Shown piece by piece: positions 46,487-46,799 of a DNA stretch of 46,799 nucleotides. The DNA comes from an uncultured Clostridia bacterium (GTDB lineage: Bacteria > Bacillota > Clostridia > Oscillospirales > Oscillospiraceae). Below the pieces are notes generated by a model that was not told where the DNA came from, did no database searches, and saw only the letters and a program-made list of their open reading frames with translations. Position 1 is the stretch's first letter, and each line of letters opens with the position of its first letter. The translations under genes were made by a program, and so were the position numbers. The stretch lies in assembly GCA_945948535.1 (NCBI GenBank), contig CAMFBN010000017.1:1-46799 (forward strand), given 5' to 3'.

Positions 46487-46799
46487 ATGGCTAAACTTTT
46501 CACAGAGGCAGAGTTGGAGGAGCTCCGGCGGGCCGATGCTGAGATCGAGGAGGGTTTCACACTGACGCAGGAAGACCTGAATTTCAGCCGAAACCTGGAT
46601 CGGGAAGCGAAACTGGATAAGTTGGATAATCACGGCAGAAAGATCGCTGCCCAAAAGGCTGCGTATCGTGAAGCCAACCGAGAGAAGATCGCTGCCCAGC
46701 AGGCTGCGTATCGTGAAGCCAACCGAGAGAAGATCGCTGCCCAAAAGGCTGCGTATCGTGAAGCCAACCGAGAGAAGATCGCTGCCCAAAAGGCTGCGT
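46487..46799 (+). CDS. Phage-type protein with 15-residue tandem repeats (cut by window edge)
   Basis: At least 104 residues beginning MAKLFTEAELEELRRADAE; the ribosome site is only GGGAGCGG. From residue 52 the protein consists of repeats of KIAAQKAAYREANRE (15 residues), a helical, charged coiled-coil-like unit. Three complete copies and part of a fourth are visible before the window ends. Similar repeat-bearing early proteins occur in gut Firmicute phages; the function of the missing C-terminal part would decide the role. Confidence 0.75.
   Translation, partial: MAKLFTEAELEELRRADAEIEEGFTLTQEDLNFSRNLDREAKLDKLDNHGRKIAAQKAAYREANREKIAAQQAAYREANREKIAAQKAAYREANREKIAAQKAA
46640..46799 (+). repeat. 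45-bp in-frame tandem repeat
   Basis: Units at 46640-46684, 46685-46729, 46730-46774 and a partial one from 46775. They are identical except for one change in unit 2 (CAGCAG for CAAAAG). Near-identity suggests recent expansion and variable copy number. Confidence 0.95.

Noticed and set aside
46640..46799. CRISPR array
   Set aside because: The units are directly adjacent without spacers and stay in frame as protein repeats; no cas genes are near.

Overview
The window looks like chromosomal DNA of a GC-rich, low-oxygen Firmicute, most likely of the Oscillospirales (inference). The reasons are strong AGGAGG ribosome sites, a T-box in front of thrS, TTGACA/TATAAT promoters, a bacterial acetyl-CoA synthase cluster, citrate lyase, and the rpmH-rnpA-yidD-yidC-jag order. 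All calls come from reading the sequence; no database search was possible.

Layout. 1-5.0 kb holds deoC (cut by the window edge) and tdk on the minus strand, a DUF4349 lipoprotein, a DMT transporter, and a damaged spot where a truncated LivK-like binding-protein gene meets a frameshifted DUF4392 gene. 5.0-8.6 kb holds a G5/3D cell-wall protein and T-box-controlled thrS. 8.8-20.1 kb is a Wood-Ljungdahl (acetyl-CoA pathway) cluster: metF, a cooC-like maturation ATPase, acsD, a fused acsC-acsE, a PH-like membrane protein, acsB, acsV, a VOC protein and DUF3786. It carries out methyl transfer from methyl-tetrahydrofolate to the corrinoid protein, acetyl-CoA synthesis and corrinoid reactivation. The CO dehydrogenase catalytic subunit is not in the window.

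20.1-31.5 kb holds a broken LytTR regulator with its DUF3021 partner, a MarR-MATE efflux pair with two matching operators, typA, a CapA-like lipoprotein, the rpmH-rnpA-yidD-yidC-jag operon, an orphan PstS-like lipoprotein and a LysR regulator. The LysR gene is divergent from citD-citE-citF and a CitMHS transporter (31.7-36.1 kb). Next come a two-gene chromate-type transporter, a DUF2284 protein, and three genes resembling the B. subtilis ydjI-ydjG-ydjH membrane-stress genes (38.3-41.6 kb).

From about 41.93 kb to the right edge lies the left end of an integrative element inserted in the 3' end of tRNA-His. It has a tyrosine integrase, a putative small RNA with twin identical-loop hairpins, a DinD-like protein, an ImmA-like protease, a CI-like repressor, a Cro-like protein with repeated CTTAGT operators, and small phage-type genes ending in one built of 45-bp tandem repeats. 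No structural or conjugation genes are visible, so prophage versus conjugative element cannot be decided.

The gaps between housekeeping genes carry at least three families of short dispersed palindromic repeats. The most notable observations are the acsC-acsE fusion, the twin-hairpin RNA beside the integrase, and the inverted copy of the tRNA-His 3' end at the insertion site.
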